The notes under the pieces: model-generated
Database searches by the model: none
The model's input: only the letters and a program-made list of their open reading frames with translations
Told to the model about the DNA's origin: nothing
NCBI GenBank assembly: GCA_910575265.1
Contig: CAJTEA010000006.1
Coordinates: 117,582 to 181,581 of the forward strand
Origin: Oscillospiraceae bacterium
GTDB taxonomy: Bacteria > Bacillota > Clostridia > Oscillospirales > Oscillospiraceae
Direction of reading: 5' to 3'
Length of the DNA stretch: 64,000 bases
Program-made: the position numbers and the translations under genes
Shown here: in pieces, positions 46,501-54,595 of the stretch
How positions within the stretch are numbered: position 1 is the stretch's first letter
Layout of the letters: each line of letters starts with the position of its first letter

Positions 46501-49500
46501 TGTCCCGCCACCGTCAAGGCGGACATCAACCCCAGGCCGGTCAGCGTATCGGTCGCGCTGTCAGGCAACGACTTGAAAACGGATAATAGCACCACTCCCC
46601 CGACATACTCCTACGAGTACGACGGCACTGAGAAAAAGCCTGCCGTTACGGTTGAGGGGACAGACGCGAGCGGCTACAGAGCCATACTCGCGCCCAGCGA
46701 CTACACGGTGAGCTACGCCAATAACAAGAACGTTGATAACGCGACCGTGATCGTCACGAGAGCGGAGGACGGCAACTACAGGTTTACTGAGGCGAAAGTA
46801 CCGTTTGCCATCAAAAAGGCTGCGGTACAGCTGACCCGTTTCCCCCAGGCGAATGACCTGACCTACACCGGACAGCCCCAGGAGCTGGTGGCGGCGGGCA
46901 CCGCGATCGGCGGACACATTGAGTATACGCTGGATAATACCGCCCCCAACAGCTACAGCACGACCATCCCTAAGAGAACCGACGCGGGCACCTATACTGT
47001 ATATTATAAGGTGGTAGGCGACGGCAACCACGAGGGCGGCACAACGTTTGACCAGATGTCTGTGACCATTAAGCCGAAGCCAGTGAATCCTTCGGTCACA
47101 TTGATTCTGGCAAGCGATCCTCTCCCGTACACTGGTACAGCGCGGAAGCCCACCAGTGTAACCGTCACTGTAGATAACGCGCCGCTTGCTGAATATGTTG
47201 ATTACACAATCAGGTACAGCGGCAACATCAATCCGGGCACCGCGACGGTCGAGATTCAAAGCGTGAGCGGGAGCAATTACCAGTTCTACACCACAAGGAC
47301 CTTTGAGATCGCCAAGACCAAAGCGACCTTTTTAAAACTGCCAGAAGGCCTGACAGACCTGGTCTACACAGGGGAAGAGCAGGAGCTCATTGATGAGGAT
47401 GGCATAGGGATCTCTCTGGAGGGCATTGTGGTCTATTCTCGGAACGCCGTAACCTATTCCGCTGACATCCCCACCGGAACCAAGGCGGGCGCCTACACCA
47501 TTTTCGCCAAGGTGCTGGGCGACTCCACCCACGAGGACAGCGACATTAAGCCGATCGAGGCAAAAATCAACGTGAACAGGCCGGACCATCCGACCATCGA
47601 GCTGCCCGATGGCGACAGCTTCAGCTACACCGGCAGCCCGATCACGCCCGCCGTCATCGTGAGAGATGACAGCAATCGTATCATCCCGGCCACGGAGTAC
47701 ACGGTGAGCTACGAGAACAACACAGCGGTCAGCCCCAACAGCGCCAAAATCAAGATCACCAGCAAGGGGAGCAACTACAGCTTCACGGCGGAGAAAACCT
47801 TCGCGATTGTCGGCGCGGACCAGCTGCTGACCATTACCGGCAAGCCGGATACCGTTTACTATGGCGACGAGCTGAACCTTATCGCCACTGGCGGTTCCGC
47901 CGGCGGCGCGGTGACATGGACGACAGAGGGGCCTGTGGCCGGCGGCGATGGGCAGTTCAAGATTATAGGCAGCGGCAAAGTCACCATCACGGCGGCCAAG
48001 GCCGCGAACGGCAACTACGGAGCGGCCACCGGCGCGCTGGAGTTCTACGCCAACCCGAGGCCGGTCACAGCTACTGTGACGGCCAAGGATAAGCCCTACG
48101 ACGGAAAGGCGGGTGCTGAGCTGTCAGTCATCTTTCGCGACCTGCTCCCTGGTGAGAGCATTGCCGAGAGCGGCTATGAGGTAAAGGGACAGTTCTCTGA
48201 TGCGGAGGCTGGGACCGACAAGACCGTCACCATTAGCCTGACAGTTACGGATGACACCATCAGCGCAAAGTATGCCATCGACTATAACCGCAAAACGACA
48301 GCGTCCATCACGCCGGTGGCCGCGAGCGTGGCGGCCGATCCACAAGCGATTTCGGGTCTCACGTATACCGGCAATGAGCAGGAGCTGGTGACGGACGGCA
48401 CCGCGGTGGGCGGAAATTTGGTCTATTCTCTGAACGGTGTTGACTACACCCCCGGTATCCCCAAAGGGAAAGACGCCGGACCCTACACGCTCTGGTATAA
48501 GGTTATCGCCAGCGGTGGCAATTACAAGGACAGCGGTGCGCGGAAAATGACCGTGGACATTGCCCCGTACACAGGCGCGCTCACGGTTGAGTGTACACCG
48601 GATACCTTCCGGTATGACAACACGGCAAAGGCCCCCGCGACCATCCGGGTCCTGGACAGCAACAACCGCGCCGTCCCGGAGAGCGAGTACAGCGTGACGA
48701 TTCCCTCCAACGCGATTGCGGCCGATACGTATACTGTTACTGTCAAAGACATCAGGAACAGCGGCAACTACGAGTTCGAGACTCCTGTAACTGGCACCTT
48801 CAAGATCGAGAAGACCAGCCAGGAACCCCTGTCCATCATTGCCAGCGAGTACACGGTTTACTACGGTGATACCTTCCGTCTGAGCGCGACGGGCGGATCC
48901 GGAAGCGGCGCGATCCATTGGAACGTCGCGGAAACCGCTGTCGCGGCGGTGGATGGGAACGGTGTCGTGACCGTAACCGGCACAGGCAGCTTCACCGTCA
49001 AAGCGTACCAGGAGGCCTCGGGCGGCTACGAGCAGTCCAACACGGCCAGCGTGACGTTTTACGCGGACCCGAAGCCCGTCAGACCGGTGGTGACGGCCAA
49101 GGACAAGACCTTCGATGGGACCAGGAACGCGGTTCTGAGCGCGTCCCTGGAGGCCGATGCCCTGGTGAAGGGGGATAATGACATCCAGCTCACCGTGGTA
49201 GGCCAATTTGATACAGCCGATGTTGGCACCAGCAAGCAGGTAGAGATTACATCGCATGGTGCCACGGGGGCGAACGTGAGCAAGTATCAGATCATCTGGC
49301 CTGTCAGCACAACGGCGTCGATCGCCAAGGCGGACGCGGCAATAGACACTCCGCCGGCTGCGCTCGATCCGGTTTACAACAAAGCCCCGCAGGCCCTTGT
49401 CAGCGGCGGCAGCACGGTTAACAGCATTGGTGTCATCAAGTACAGCAGGACCCAAGGCGGCGTCTATTCCACAGCCATTCCCAAGGGAACCAACGCCGGC

Positions 49501-50958
49501 ACGTACAGCGTCTGGTACAAGGTGGAAGGGAGCGCGAACTACACAGGTCTCGATCCGGCGGAGATTTTGGTGACGATCGCGCAGGCGAAGCCGACCATTG
49601 AGACCCAGCCCACAGCATCCGGTACGGAGGGACAGACGCTGAACGAAATTGGCTTTAGCAAGGACGGCGCCGCCAACGTACCTGGCACGTTTGTCTGGAA
49701 GGACGGTACCATCAAGCCTCCCGTGGGAACCACTCAGCAGGATGCTATCTTCACGCCGGAGGACGCGGCCAACTATGAGGCGATTCCGATTCAGATTACT
49801 GTGACCATCAGCGCTGCCTCCGGTACAGGCAGCGGCACCAGCGGCACGCCGACAACGAGCACCGGAGGCACGCCGACAACTGGCGCCACCGGCACCTCCA
49901 TGCGGACCACCGTCCGCAACGGTACGGCCAGCACCGTGGTGAGCGCGGCGGCGGGCAGCGGTCTGGTCCGGGAGGCGGCGGCAAATCAGAGCCAGAGCAT
50001 TGTCATTCAGCCGGAGATCACCGGCGAGGTAACCAAAACGGAAGTCTCTATCCCGGCCTCGACGGTGAGTCAGATCGGGCGCGAGACCAGCGCGGCGCTC
50101 ACCGTCTCCGCCCCCATCGCCGATGTGACCATCCCCAACTCGGCGCTGGATACGCTGTCCAGCGCTGGCGGCACCGTCAGGGTGGTCACCGAGCAGGTGG
50201 AACAGACCGTTGTACTGACCCTGACCGCGGGCGGCGAGACCGTGGAGCGCGTTCCGGGCGGCGTGACTCTTACCGTCCCGGTGGAGGACGCTGGCCCCGG
50301 CACCGTAGCGGTGCTGGTCAATGAGGACGGCACACGGGAAACGCTGCGGAAGGTTGTCGTGGAGGACGGAAGTCTGAGTATTCCGCTGAGCGGCTCCGCT
50401 ACGGTGGAGATTGTGGACAACAGCAAGGACTTTACCGATGTCCCAGCCACAAGCTGGGCGGCTGACGCCGTGGCCTTTGCCAGCGCCCGCGAGCTGTTCA
50501 GCGGCACCAGCGAAACCACGTTCAGCCCTGAAGAAACCATGAGCCGCGGCATGCTGGTCACCGTGCTTTACAGGCTGGAGGGCCTTCCGCCACAGGATCT
50601 GACCAGTGTGTTCAACGATGTCGGCGGCGAGGACTGGTATGCGGACAGCATCGCCTGGGCCTCGGAGAACGGCATCACGAACGGCTACGGAAATGGCCAA
50701 TTCGGTCCCAAGGACAGCGTCACACGGGAGCAATTTGTTGTAATGCTCTGGAAGTATGCGGGAAGTCCCGTGGCGAACGGACGGACCCTTAGCTTCACGG
50801 ACGCGGATCAGGTTAGCGGCTACGCTCTTGAGGCGCTGTGCTGGGCTGTAGAAAACGGCATCCTCAGCGGCTACAGCGATGGCCAGCTTGCCCCTGGAGG
50901 AACAGCGACCCGTGCCCAAGCGGCGCAGATGCTGAAAAACTTCATGGAAAACACCTGA
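40537..50958 (+). CDS. Giant repeat-rich SLH surface protein (adhesin-like)
   Basis: 3,473 residues. Signal peptide (1-25), then a Cys/His head (about 30-125) with repeated C-A-H-E-H and C-P-H-E-H motifs ending CGY or CY, a beta-helix-like stretch (about 200-340) and a small zinc-ribbon-like block (CSFCGETG, CDLCGDE). The central 2,600 residues are beta-sandwich repeats of three kinds: nine with an NAGTYTVYYKV-like core, five with TVYYGDTF...GGSGSGAVTW, and five YDG-type (VTAKDKPYDG). The end has three SLH motifs (DFTDVPATSWAADAV, FNDVGGEDWYADSI, FTDADQVSGYALEA). It is displayed on the cell wall and probably adhesive; the ligand is unknown. ATG follows GGGAGGT. Confidence 0.9.
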   Translation: MKRRVLSLGMTLALCLNLCPVWVLAAGETPDNGLCPHHPAHTEECGYIPSTPGCDCAHEHDDDCYTIVTDCAHEHTSECYSAPDYDPEVDEPDLCTHICTEDSGCVTPALTCPHEHDDTCGYEPESPGAPCTFVCPICPIDDLIARLPRGVSADNSERVQAQLDEIFTLYDQLTADERRQVDLSPCLALWNQVEELGAAELNSDLDDSLAADGTYKLLNNKSLDTPLVISRSMVVDTNGFTLTGTSANTIEVTEDGILRLKGTVVSNRSAGVRVQSGGSLTITEPGTSIKGFSYALDIASGANVQLSAGTYFGQRGAIQTEEGDFAALLAPGYAYFDETGSRISLTELASSAPPRTVVVARCTDHDKAYTPFHGDVRHTWLCSFCGETGTDPCTFTFEDETGVCDLCGDEITVAVDRNSLKALAYDENIKPANGTITVTTKDGTTLTENTHYTVTYTTQADMGSTDITITVTVEVGDNQGTFTQDYTFTQAELNGAVLEWSQPGPVNLPYDGAPVKASELPSVIINNINSNGTDLSQYLQYSYRVKAPGDTAYTDGLPTNAGTYEVVASLPEKPTTSVPGYQAASSEPITLIIEKISPIVTPPKAIQPEFNGTAQKLVTAGTLHSAAERDGVEILFATSEHGTYLPDIPTGINAGGDYEVWYQTEETENYLAVGPFEISDVEIRRKKITPIVKLSEYTYLYDGGEKEPKVTVKDEDDVTELLDTEYQVKYVNNRNVSTDGNPAKVVVSDKDGGNYEITEVEVEFKITSKEQATLTITNKPNTVTYGDKFTLETNGGSGNGEVTWKITDGTDVAEVDENSGQVIIVGHGSFTVQAAKSGKDPVTGVTNYDDAIATWPITADKKSVVATVTAEDKNYSGDDEATIHAEVETGVLPGDQIIITDLKGAFSDENAGADKTVTVNFDGAWIAGKNSEHYDVSYSSTTVTATIHKAIANIKTPPNGASLTYNGTSQALMNDTSLVVDPGGVLVEYAMSEGGPYSTAIPEETNAGTYTVWYRVQETQNYTGLAPASVDVEIKKKPVTPDITLSGDGLWKDDTSASPIQYYIYDGAAKTPTVTLNDENGNEIPGGEYTVAYSNNTDVGIATVTVAAKEGGNYSFTPNPATKDFRIKEEQAKVTTAPEPAGLPLTFSTYAQKLVTAGDGTGGTMVYFLADPADPDNSAGTYEETIPTATNAGEYTVYYKVAHDDNHSDSAVGQVKVTIAPKTVKDPTIELELLDDNGDPIDSYTYDGDPKKPAVTVKYGSDVIDAGEYNIIYSDNVDAGKGTVDITDKQGGNYTVTGSATFVILKADIKFAPDPSDAQAVYNGTERELLKPGTTSGGEVLYALNSPTSAYTAAIPTAINAGQYTVYYKVVGDKNHNDFAVQSVAASILPKPLTSVTIELSPRGFEYDGQVKLPEITVMDGKTVLPEEEYTWSCDVENPTNEGVYTITIANSAGGNYDLSNLTAPTSQATFTIGKTEQAELVIDHSDAVTTNYGDTFALSASGGSSSGAVTWIPTGPATVDTDGNVEITGVGEVTITATNPGDQNYLPVSAQWTFTAAPKPVTASVVAASRAYDGTTDATVTSASIAGGDLVDSGDVVTIDKASITAEFVTASVGIGKTVTLDTSRVKVTGDDADKYAISYPATVTADITQETTRFIANPEKIDPLTYTGQLQALVTAGETNVGFIVYSLERNGTYSTAIPTGTDAGLYTVYYKVDGTTDYTAEPGGSITVTIGRKTIGATVEPSESSYVYDSAKHEPSITVKDGRTVIDEDQYTVTWADDNNPLATDVLTNVGTYTATITGNANGNYDFTATAKVKIVPASQAALTITGQPDHVYYGDTVRTLNTTGGTGQGAVAWSVTAGETSAFFDMGTSVLHINGTGPITVKAERTVPNYGTVSDTWTFTVEPKPVVAEVTILAKDYDGTTAVDDGDITAVVKASALVDADNDTITIDDLMGTYDNANAGTNKTVALNDSNVKITGDTGKYAVSCPATVKADINPRPVSVSVALSGNDLKTDNSTTPPTYSYEYDGTEKKPAVTVEGTDASGYRAILAPSDYTVSYANNKNVDNATVIVTRAEDGNYRFTEAKVPFAIKKAAVQLTRFPQANDLTYTGQPQELVAAGTAIGGHIEYTLDNTAPNSYSTTIPKRTDAGTYTVYYKVVGDGNHEGGTTFDQMSVTIKPKPVNPSVTLILASDPLPYTGTARKPTSVTVTVDNAPLAEYVDYTIRYSGNINPGTATVEIQSVSGSNYQFYTTRTFEIAKTKATFLKLPEGLTDLVYTGEEQELIDEDGIGISLEGIVVYSRNAVTYSADIPTGTKAGAYTIFAKVLGDSTHEDSDIKPIEAKINVNRPDHPTIELPDGDSFSYTGSPITPAVIVRDDSNRIIPATEYTVSYENNTAVSPNSAKIKITSKGSNYSFTAEKTFAIVGADQLLTITGKPDTVYYGDELNLIATGGSAGGAVTWTTEGPVAGGDGQFKIIGSGKVTITAAKAANGNYGAATGALEFYANPRPVTATVTAKDKPYDGKAGAELSVIFRDLLPGESIAESGYEVKGQFSDAEAGTDKTVTISLTVTDDTISAKYAIDYNRKTTASITPVAASVAADPQAISGLTYTGNEQELVTDGTAVGGNLVYSLNGVDYTPGIPKGKDAGPYTLWYKVIASGGNYKDSGARKMTVDIAPYTGALTVECTPDTFRYDNTAKAPATIRVLDSNNRAVPESEYSVTIPSNAIAADTYTVTVKDIRNSGNYEFETPVTGTFKIEKTSQEPLSIIASEYTVYYGDTFRLSATGGSGSGAIHWNVAETAVAAVDGNGVVTVTGTGSFTVKAYQEASGGYEQSNTASVTFYADPKPVRPVVTAKDKTFDGTRNAVLSASLEADALVKGDNDIQLTVVGQFDTADVGTSKQVEITSHGATGANVSKYQIIWPVSTTASIAKADAAIDTPPAALDPVYNKAPQALVSGGSTVNSIGVIKYSRTQGGVYSTAIPKGTNAGTYSVWYKVEGSANYTGLDPAEILVTIAQAKPTIETQPTASGTEGQTLNEIGFSKDGAANVPGTFVWKDGTIKPPVGTTQQDAIFTPEDAANYEAIPIQITVTISAASGTGSGTSGTPTTSTGGTPTTGATGTSMRTTVRNGTASTVVSAAAGSGLVREAAANQSQSIVIQPEITGEVTKTEVSIPASTVSQIGRETSAALTVSAPIADVTIPNSALDTLSSAGGTVRVVTEQVEQTVVLTLTAGGETVERVPGGVTLTVPVEDAGPGTVAVLVNEDGTRETLRKVVVEDGSLSIPLSGSATVEIVDNSKDFTDVPATSWAADAVAFASARELFSGTSETTFSPEETMSRGMLVTVLYRLEGLPPQDLTSVFNDVGGEDWYADSIAWASENGITNGYGNGQFGPKDSVTREQFVVMLWKYAGSPVANGRTLSFTDADQVSGYALEALCWAVENGILSGYSDGQLAPGGTATRAQAAQMLKNFMENT

Positions 50959-50995
50959 TATCCGGGCGTTCCATCAGCTTTGCCCACAGTCCAAA

Positions 50996-51019
50996 ACCAC
51001 CCAACTGCTGTTGGGTGGT
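50996..51019 (+). terminator. Terminator of the giant gene
   Basis: ACCACCCAACTGCTGTTGGGTGGT with TTTTATTT after it. Confidence 0.9.
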
Positions 51020-51291
51020 TTTTATTTATAATACAGCCAAAAAAGTCAGTCCCCGGTCCGGCAGGGACAGACGGCTTTTCCCTTTTTCGCGATTGAAATC
51101 ACAAAAGACACAGCCCGAAGGCTGTGCCATAATTCGTGAGGATTATTTTCTATGCGCGGAGGTTCAAATCCCCCAGCGCGCGTCCTAATTGTTCTGACCC
51201 AATCAATAGCCGTAAAAAAGCTGACAAACGTTTGGAACAAACACAGTTTGGCGCGAAAATTTGTCAACTCGTCATATCTGAGAGTTCTGCG
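51020..51291. other. Intergenic stretch with a tRNA-like 3' fragment
   Basis: No gene is supported. It contains a small hairpin (CACAGCC CGAA GGCTGTG, 51109-51126), and at about 51154-51180 a stretch GGAGGTTCAAATCCCCC followed by GCGCGC that looks like a T-arm and acceptor end of a tRNA. One T-stem pair is mismatched and no D- or anticodon arm precedes it. It may be a scar of an element that once used a tRNA end as attachment site. Confidence 0.3.
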
Positions 51292-52065
51292 TTAACTGCC
51301 GCGAGTATGTGTTCCGCAGCCATGCTCCCCGCAGATGTGTTCCGCTCCATGGTGGTCGTGGTGGTCACAGCGCGCATTGGCGTCAAAGTCCAGCTCGCCC
51401 TTGAGCAGAGCCTGCACCGCGTGGTCAGCCTCGCCGGATACGCCGCCGTACAGCTGGATACCGGCCGCCGCCAGGGCCGCCTGAGCGCCGCCGCCAATCC
51501 CGCCGCAAACTAAAGCGTCCGCTTTCAGAGCGGTGAGCACGCCGGCCAAAGCACCGTGTCCGCTTCCGTTGGTGCCGACCACCTCGGATGACACAACTGT
51601 ACCATCCCGCACATCATAAATCTTAAATTGCTCCGTACGGCCAAAGTGCTGAAAAATCTGGCCGTTTTCATAGGTTACCGCAATTCTCATAACAGCATCT
51701 CCTTTTTGTTTTTCATATTGCTGGCGGTACTGCCGCTTAAAGCAGTCCATACATCCACAGCCGGTGCCTTTTCCGTCGCAAAGCTGGAACTCTCCGCCTT
51801 CAATGTGGAGCGGAGCTCCTTCCACCAGCGCTTCCGCCAGCTTTTTTCGAGCGCTGTCGTAAATTTTCTGCACCGTCGTCCGGGCCACCTGCATCCATTC
51901 CCCGCATGCTTCCTGGGAAAACTCCTCTTTGTCGATCAGCCGGATCGTTTCATACTCATCCACGGTTAAAAGAATCGGGGACCGCCGCGCCTCCGCGTGG
52001 GCAGGCAGAAACTCCAAAACCCTGGGAAAATGACAGACCTTTCTGCGTTTTACAGGTCTTGGCAT
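51292..52065 (-). CDS. DUF134 regulator fused to a NifX/NifB-type cofactor domain
   Basis: 257 residues. The N-terminal 110 residues are DUF134, a sigma-region-4-like DNA-binding fold (MPRPVKRRKV, TVDEYETIRLIDKEEFSQEACGEWMQVARTTVQ). A Cys-rich hinge (GCGCMDCF) and a dinitrogenase iron-molybdenum cofactor domain follow (MRIAVTYENGQIFQHFGRTEQF; residues 140-235). The tail is His/Cys-rich (DHHDHHGAEHICGEHGCGTH). Such fusions in clostridia are thought to sense or bind an Fe-S or metal cofactor; no nitrogenase genes are here. ATG at 52065 follows GGGGAGGC. Confidence 0.85.
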   Translation of the reverse strand: MPRPVKRRKVCHFPRVLEFLPAHAEARRSPILLTVDEYETIRLIDKEEFSQEACGEWMQVARTTVQKIYDSARKKLAEALVEGAPLHIEGGEFQLCDGKGTGCGCMDCFKRQYRQQYEKQKGDAVMRIAVTYENGQIFQHFGRTEQFKIYDVRDGTVVSSEVVGTNGSGHGALAGVLTALKADALVCGGIGGGAQAALAAAGIQLYGGVSGEADHAVQALLKGELDFDANARCDHHDHHGAEHICGEHGCGTHTRGS

Positions 52066-52093
52066 AGAACCGCCTCCCCATTGATATACCTGA

Positions 52094-52159
52094 ATTATAG
52101 GGCGGTTAAGGGCATATGTCAAGAATGAAATTGACATATGCCCTTAATTGCTATATACT
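52094..52159. promoter_or_regulatory. Divergent promoters sharing a perfect 17-bp inverted repeat
   Basis: TTAAGGGCATATGTCAA (52106-52122), 8 bases, TTGACATATGCCCTTAA (52131-52147). Each arm supplies the -35 (TTGACA) of one promoter: plus strand TTGACA-17-TATACT (52131-52159) for the Crp/Fnr gene, minus strand TTGACA-17-TATAAT (52094-52122) for DUF134-NifX. A protein bound here would silence both. Confidence 0.9.
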
Positions 52160-52189
52160 GAGTACAGCTTTGGGTAAGGAGAGCGCACC

Positions 52190-52858
52190 ATGGAGTTTGC
52201 AGAGTATTTTCCCGTTTGGGACCACATGACGCCCCAGCAGCAGCAGGCAATTTCCGCCGGCCTGGTCAGCCGAAGCGTAAAAAAAGGGACCATACTTCAC
52301 AGCGGCGGCACGGACTGTACCGGCCTGCTGCTGATCAAAACCGGCCAGCTTCGGGCCTTCATCCTCTCCAGGGAGGGGCGGGAGGTCACCCTCTACCGGT
52401 TGTTTGACCGGGACATCTGCCTGTTTTCCGCCTCCTGCATGATGCGCTCCATCCAGTTTGATGTGGCCATCTCGGCGGAAAAAGATACGCGGCTGTGGAT
52501 TATTCCTTCGGACATCTATAGGCCGATCATGGAGCGGTCCGCTTATGTGGCGAACTATACCAATGAGATCATGGCCTCCCGGTTTTCGGAGGTCATGTGG
52601 CTGATGGAGCAGGTCATGTGGAACAGCATGGACAAACGGGTGGCCGCGTTTTTGCTGGAGGAAGCATCCATTGAGGACGCGAACCGCTTGCGCGTCACCC
52701 ATGAGAGCATTGCCAACCACTTGGGCACGCACCGGGAGGTAATCACCAGGATGCTCCGCTACCTCCAGAACGAGGGGATGGTCCGGCTGTCCCGGGGCAC
52801 GGTGGAGCTTACGGACCGGGCGAAGCTGGAGGTTTTGGGCGGCGCGGTGAATATTTGA
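52190..52858 (+). CDS. Crp/Fnr family transcriptional regulator
   Basis: 222 residues. An effector cup (about 20-135, GTILHSGGTDCTGLLLIKTGQL) is followed by a Crp-type helix-turn-helix (RVTHESIANHLGTHREVITRMLRYLQNEGM). The N-terminal FNR cysteine cluster is absent, so it does not carry the FNR iron-sulfur cluster in the usual place; cysteines occur only within the cup (DCTG, CLFSASC). It lies between the DUF134 gene and the redox operon and is the likely user of the palindromes at 55297 and 56140. GTAAGGAG precedes the ATG. Confidence 0.93.
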   Translation: MEFAEYFPVWDHMTPQQQQAISAGLVSRSVKKGTILHSGGTDCTGLLLIKTGQLRAFILSREGREVTLYRLFDRDICLFSASCMMRSIQFDVAISAEKDTRLWIIPSDIYRPIMERSAYVANYTNEIMASRFSEVMWLMEQVMWNSMDKRVAAFLLEEASIEDANRLRVTHESIANHLGTHREVITRMLRYLQNEGMVRLSRGTVELTDRAKLEVLGGAVNI

Positions 52859-52864
52859 CCAATC

Positions 52865-52898
52865 GGAGCGGTCCGCCATGGATCCGGCGGACTGCTCC
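52865..52898. terminator. Bidirectional terminator of the regulator and redox operon
   Basis: GGAGCGGTCCGCC and GGCGGACTGCTCC pair around ATGGATCC between two convergent genes. Confidence 0.7.
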
Positions 52899-52903
52899 TT
52901 GAT

Positions 52904-54595
52904 TTATTGGTCCATTCCGCAGGCGGAAGCGGCCTCCACCAGACAGCGGTCATGGGTCACCGCGGCATAGAATCGGAAGCCCCCGGCGAAATTATACGCC
53001 TCATACCCGTACCCGCTCAAAACGCGGCAGGCGATATAACTGCGCAGGCCGCTCTGGCAGATCACATAGACCGGTTTGCCCCGTTCCACCTCATCCAGCC
53101 GCTCGCGCAGTTCGTCTACAGGAATGTTTTTGAATCCATCAATATGCCCCCCGCCGTACTCGGCCGCGGTTCTGACATCCAGCAGGGTAACGCTTCCATC
53201 TTGGGGCAGGCGGTCCAGGTCCCCCAGAAACCACTGTTTGAGAATCCCCTGTTCGATGTTGTCAACCATAAAGCCGGCCATATTCACTGGGTCCTTGGCG
53301 GAGGAATAGGGCGGCGCGTAAGCCAGGTCCAGGTCCTTCAGTTCGGTGGCTTTCAGTCCGGTGTGGATCGCGGTGGCCAACACGTCAATGCGCTTATCCA
53401 CGCCCTCATAGCCCACGATCTGGGCGCCTAGGAGACGATAGGTCTCTTTCTCAAAAACTACTTTCATAGTCATCAGCTTGCCGCCGGGGTAATAGCTGGC
53501 ATGGCTCATGGGAGAGAGAATGACCTTATCCACATCCAGCCCCGCCTTTTTGGCGTTGGTTTCGTTGACACCGGTCACGGCAGCGGTCATATCGAATACT
53601 TTTATGACGCTGCTGCCTTGAGAGCCAGGATATCGGCTGTCTCCGCCGCAGATGTTGTCAGCGGCGACGCGCCCTTGCCGGTTGGCCGGCCCCGCCAGGG
53701 AGATCAACGCGTTCTGTCCGGTGACAGAGTGCTTCACCTGGACCGCGTCCCCCACGGCGTAGATATCTGGAATGGAAGTCTCCATACGGTCGTTTACCAC
53801 AACGCTTCCCTTAACGCCCAGCTCCAGGCCCGCCTCCTTGGCCAGGACGGTGTCCGGGGTGACGCCGATAGCCAGCACTACCATGTCGGCGCGGAGGGGA
53901 GCTTCGTCCTTTAACAGTACGTCTACCCCGCTGCCGTTTTCCACAAAACCCTCCACCGTGCGGCCCAGGGCCAGCTTGACGCCGTGCTTGCGCATTTCAC
54001 TGTGGATAAACGCGGCCATATCGGGGTCAAAGGGGTTCATCAGCTGCTTAGGCCGTTGGACAATCGTGACCTCTAAACCCAGTTCCCGCAGGTTTTCCGC
54101 CAGCTCCAGGCCGATGAAGCCACCGCCGGCCAGCACCGCCGATTTGGGGTGGCGCGCGTTGATGTGTTCCTTGATGCGGAAGGTGTCATCCACCGTCCGC
54201 AGGGTAAACACCCTGTCCAGTCCTACCCCCGGGAGCCTGGGCTGGGTGGGCTTAGCCCCAGGTGACAGAACCAGTTTGTCGTAGCTCTCCTCGAATGTCT
54301 CTCCTGTCTCCAAATTTTTCACCGAGACGGATTTTTTGCCTGGGGAAATGGCTGTGACCTCGTGGCGCACCTTCATATTCACCCGGAAACGGGAAAAGAA
54401 GCTCTCAGGTGTCTGCAAGGTCAGCGCGGACCGGTCGGTGATCACATCCCCAATATAGTAGGGCAGACCGCAGTTGGCATAGGAAATATATCCCGACCGC
54501 TCAAACACTACAATCTCGGCCTGTTCATCCAGCCTTCGGACGCGGGCCGCCGCCGTAGCGCCCCCGGCCACGCCGCCTACAATTACTATTTTCAT
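52904..54595 (-). CDS. CoA-disulfide reductase with C-terminal rhodanese domain
   Basis: 563 residues. FAD/NAD(P)H disulfide reductase (FAD motif VGGVAGGATAAARVRR, active Cys42 in SYANCGLPYY, NAD motif AVLAGGGFIGLELAENL) up to about 450, then a rhodanese domain with the catalytic Cys in VICQSGLRS. Enzymes of this CoADR-Rhd type reduce CoA disulfide, CoA persulfide or polysulfide. The start overlaps the rhodanese gene's stop (ATGA), so they are coupled. It is the last gene of the redox set. Confidence 0.93.
   Translation of the reverse strand: MKIVIVGGVAGGATAAARVRRLDEQAEIVVFERSGYISYANCGLPYYIGDVITDRSALTLQTPESFFSRFRVNMKVRHEVTAISPGKKSVSVKNLETGETFEESYDKLVLSPGAKPTQPRLPGVGLDRVFTLRTVDDTFRIKEHINARHPKSAVLAGGGFIGLELAENLRELGLEVTIVQRPKQLMNPFDPDMAAFIHSEMRKHGVKLALGRTVEGFVENGSGVDVLLKDEAPLRADMVVLAIGVTPDTVLAKEAGLELGVKGSVVVNDRMETSIPDIYAVGDAVQVKHSVTGQNALISLAGPANRQGRVAADNICGGDSRYPGSQGSSVIKVFDMTAAVTGVNETNAKKAGLDVDKVILSPMSHASYYPGGKLMTMKVVFEKETYRLLGAQIVGYEGVDKRIDVLATAIHTGLKATELKDLDLAYAPPYSSAKDPVNMAGFMVDNIEQGILKQWFLGDLDRLPQDGSVTLLDVRTAAEYGGGHIDGFKNIPVDELRERLDEVERGKPVYVICQSGLRSYIACRVLSGYGYEAYNFAGGFRFYAAVTHDRCLVEAASACGMDQ

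Noticed and set aside
41587..50919. Very long minus-strand open frames (up to about 930 codons) opposite the giant surface protein
   Set aside because: They mirror the repeat gene, have no domain likeness or ribosome sites, and the plus-strand frame has a signal peptide, repeats and SLH motifs.
51046..51267. Minus-strand 73-codon frame in the gap after the giant gene
   Set aside because: It translates a tRNA-like T-arm and hairpin (motif GGFEPPR), a common artefact of tRNA-derived DNA.
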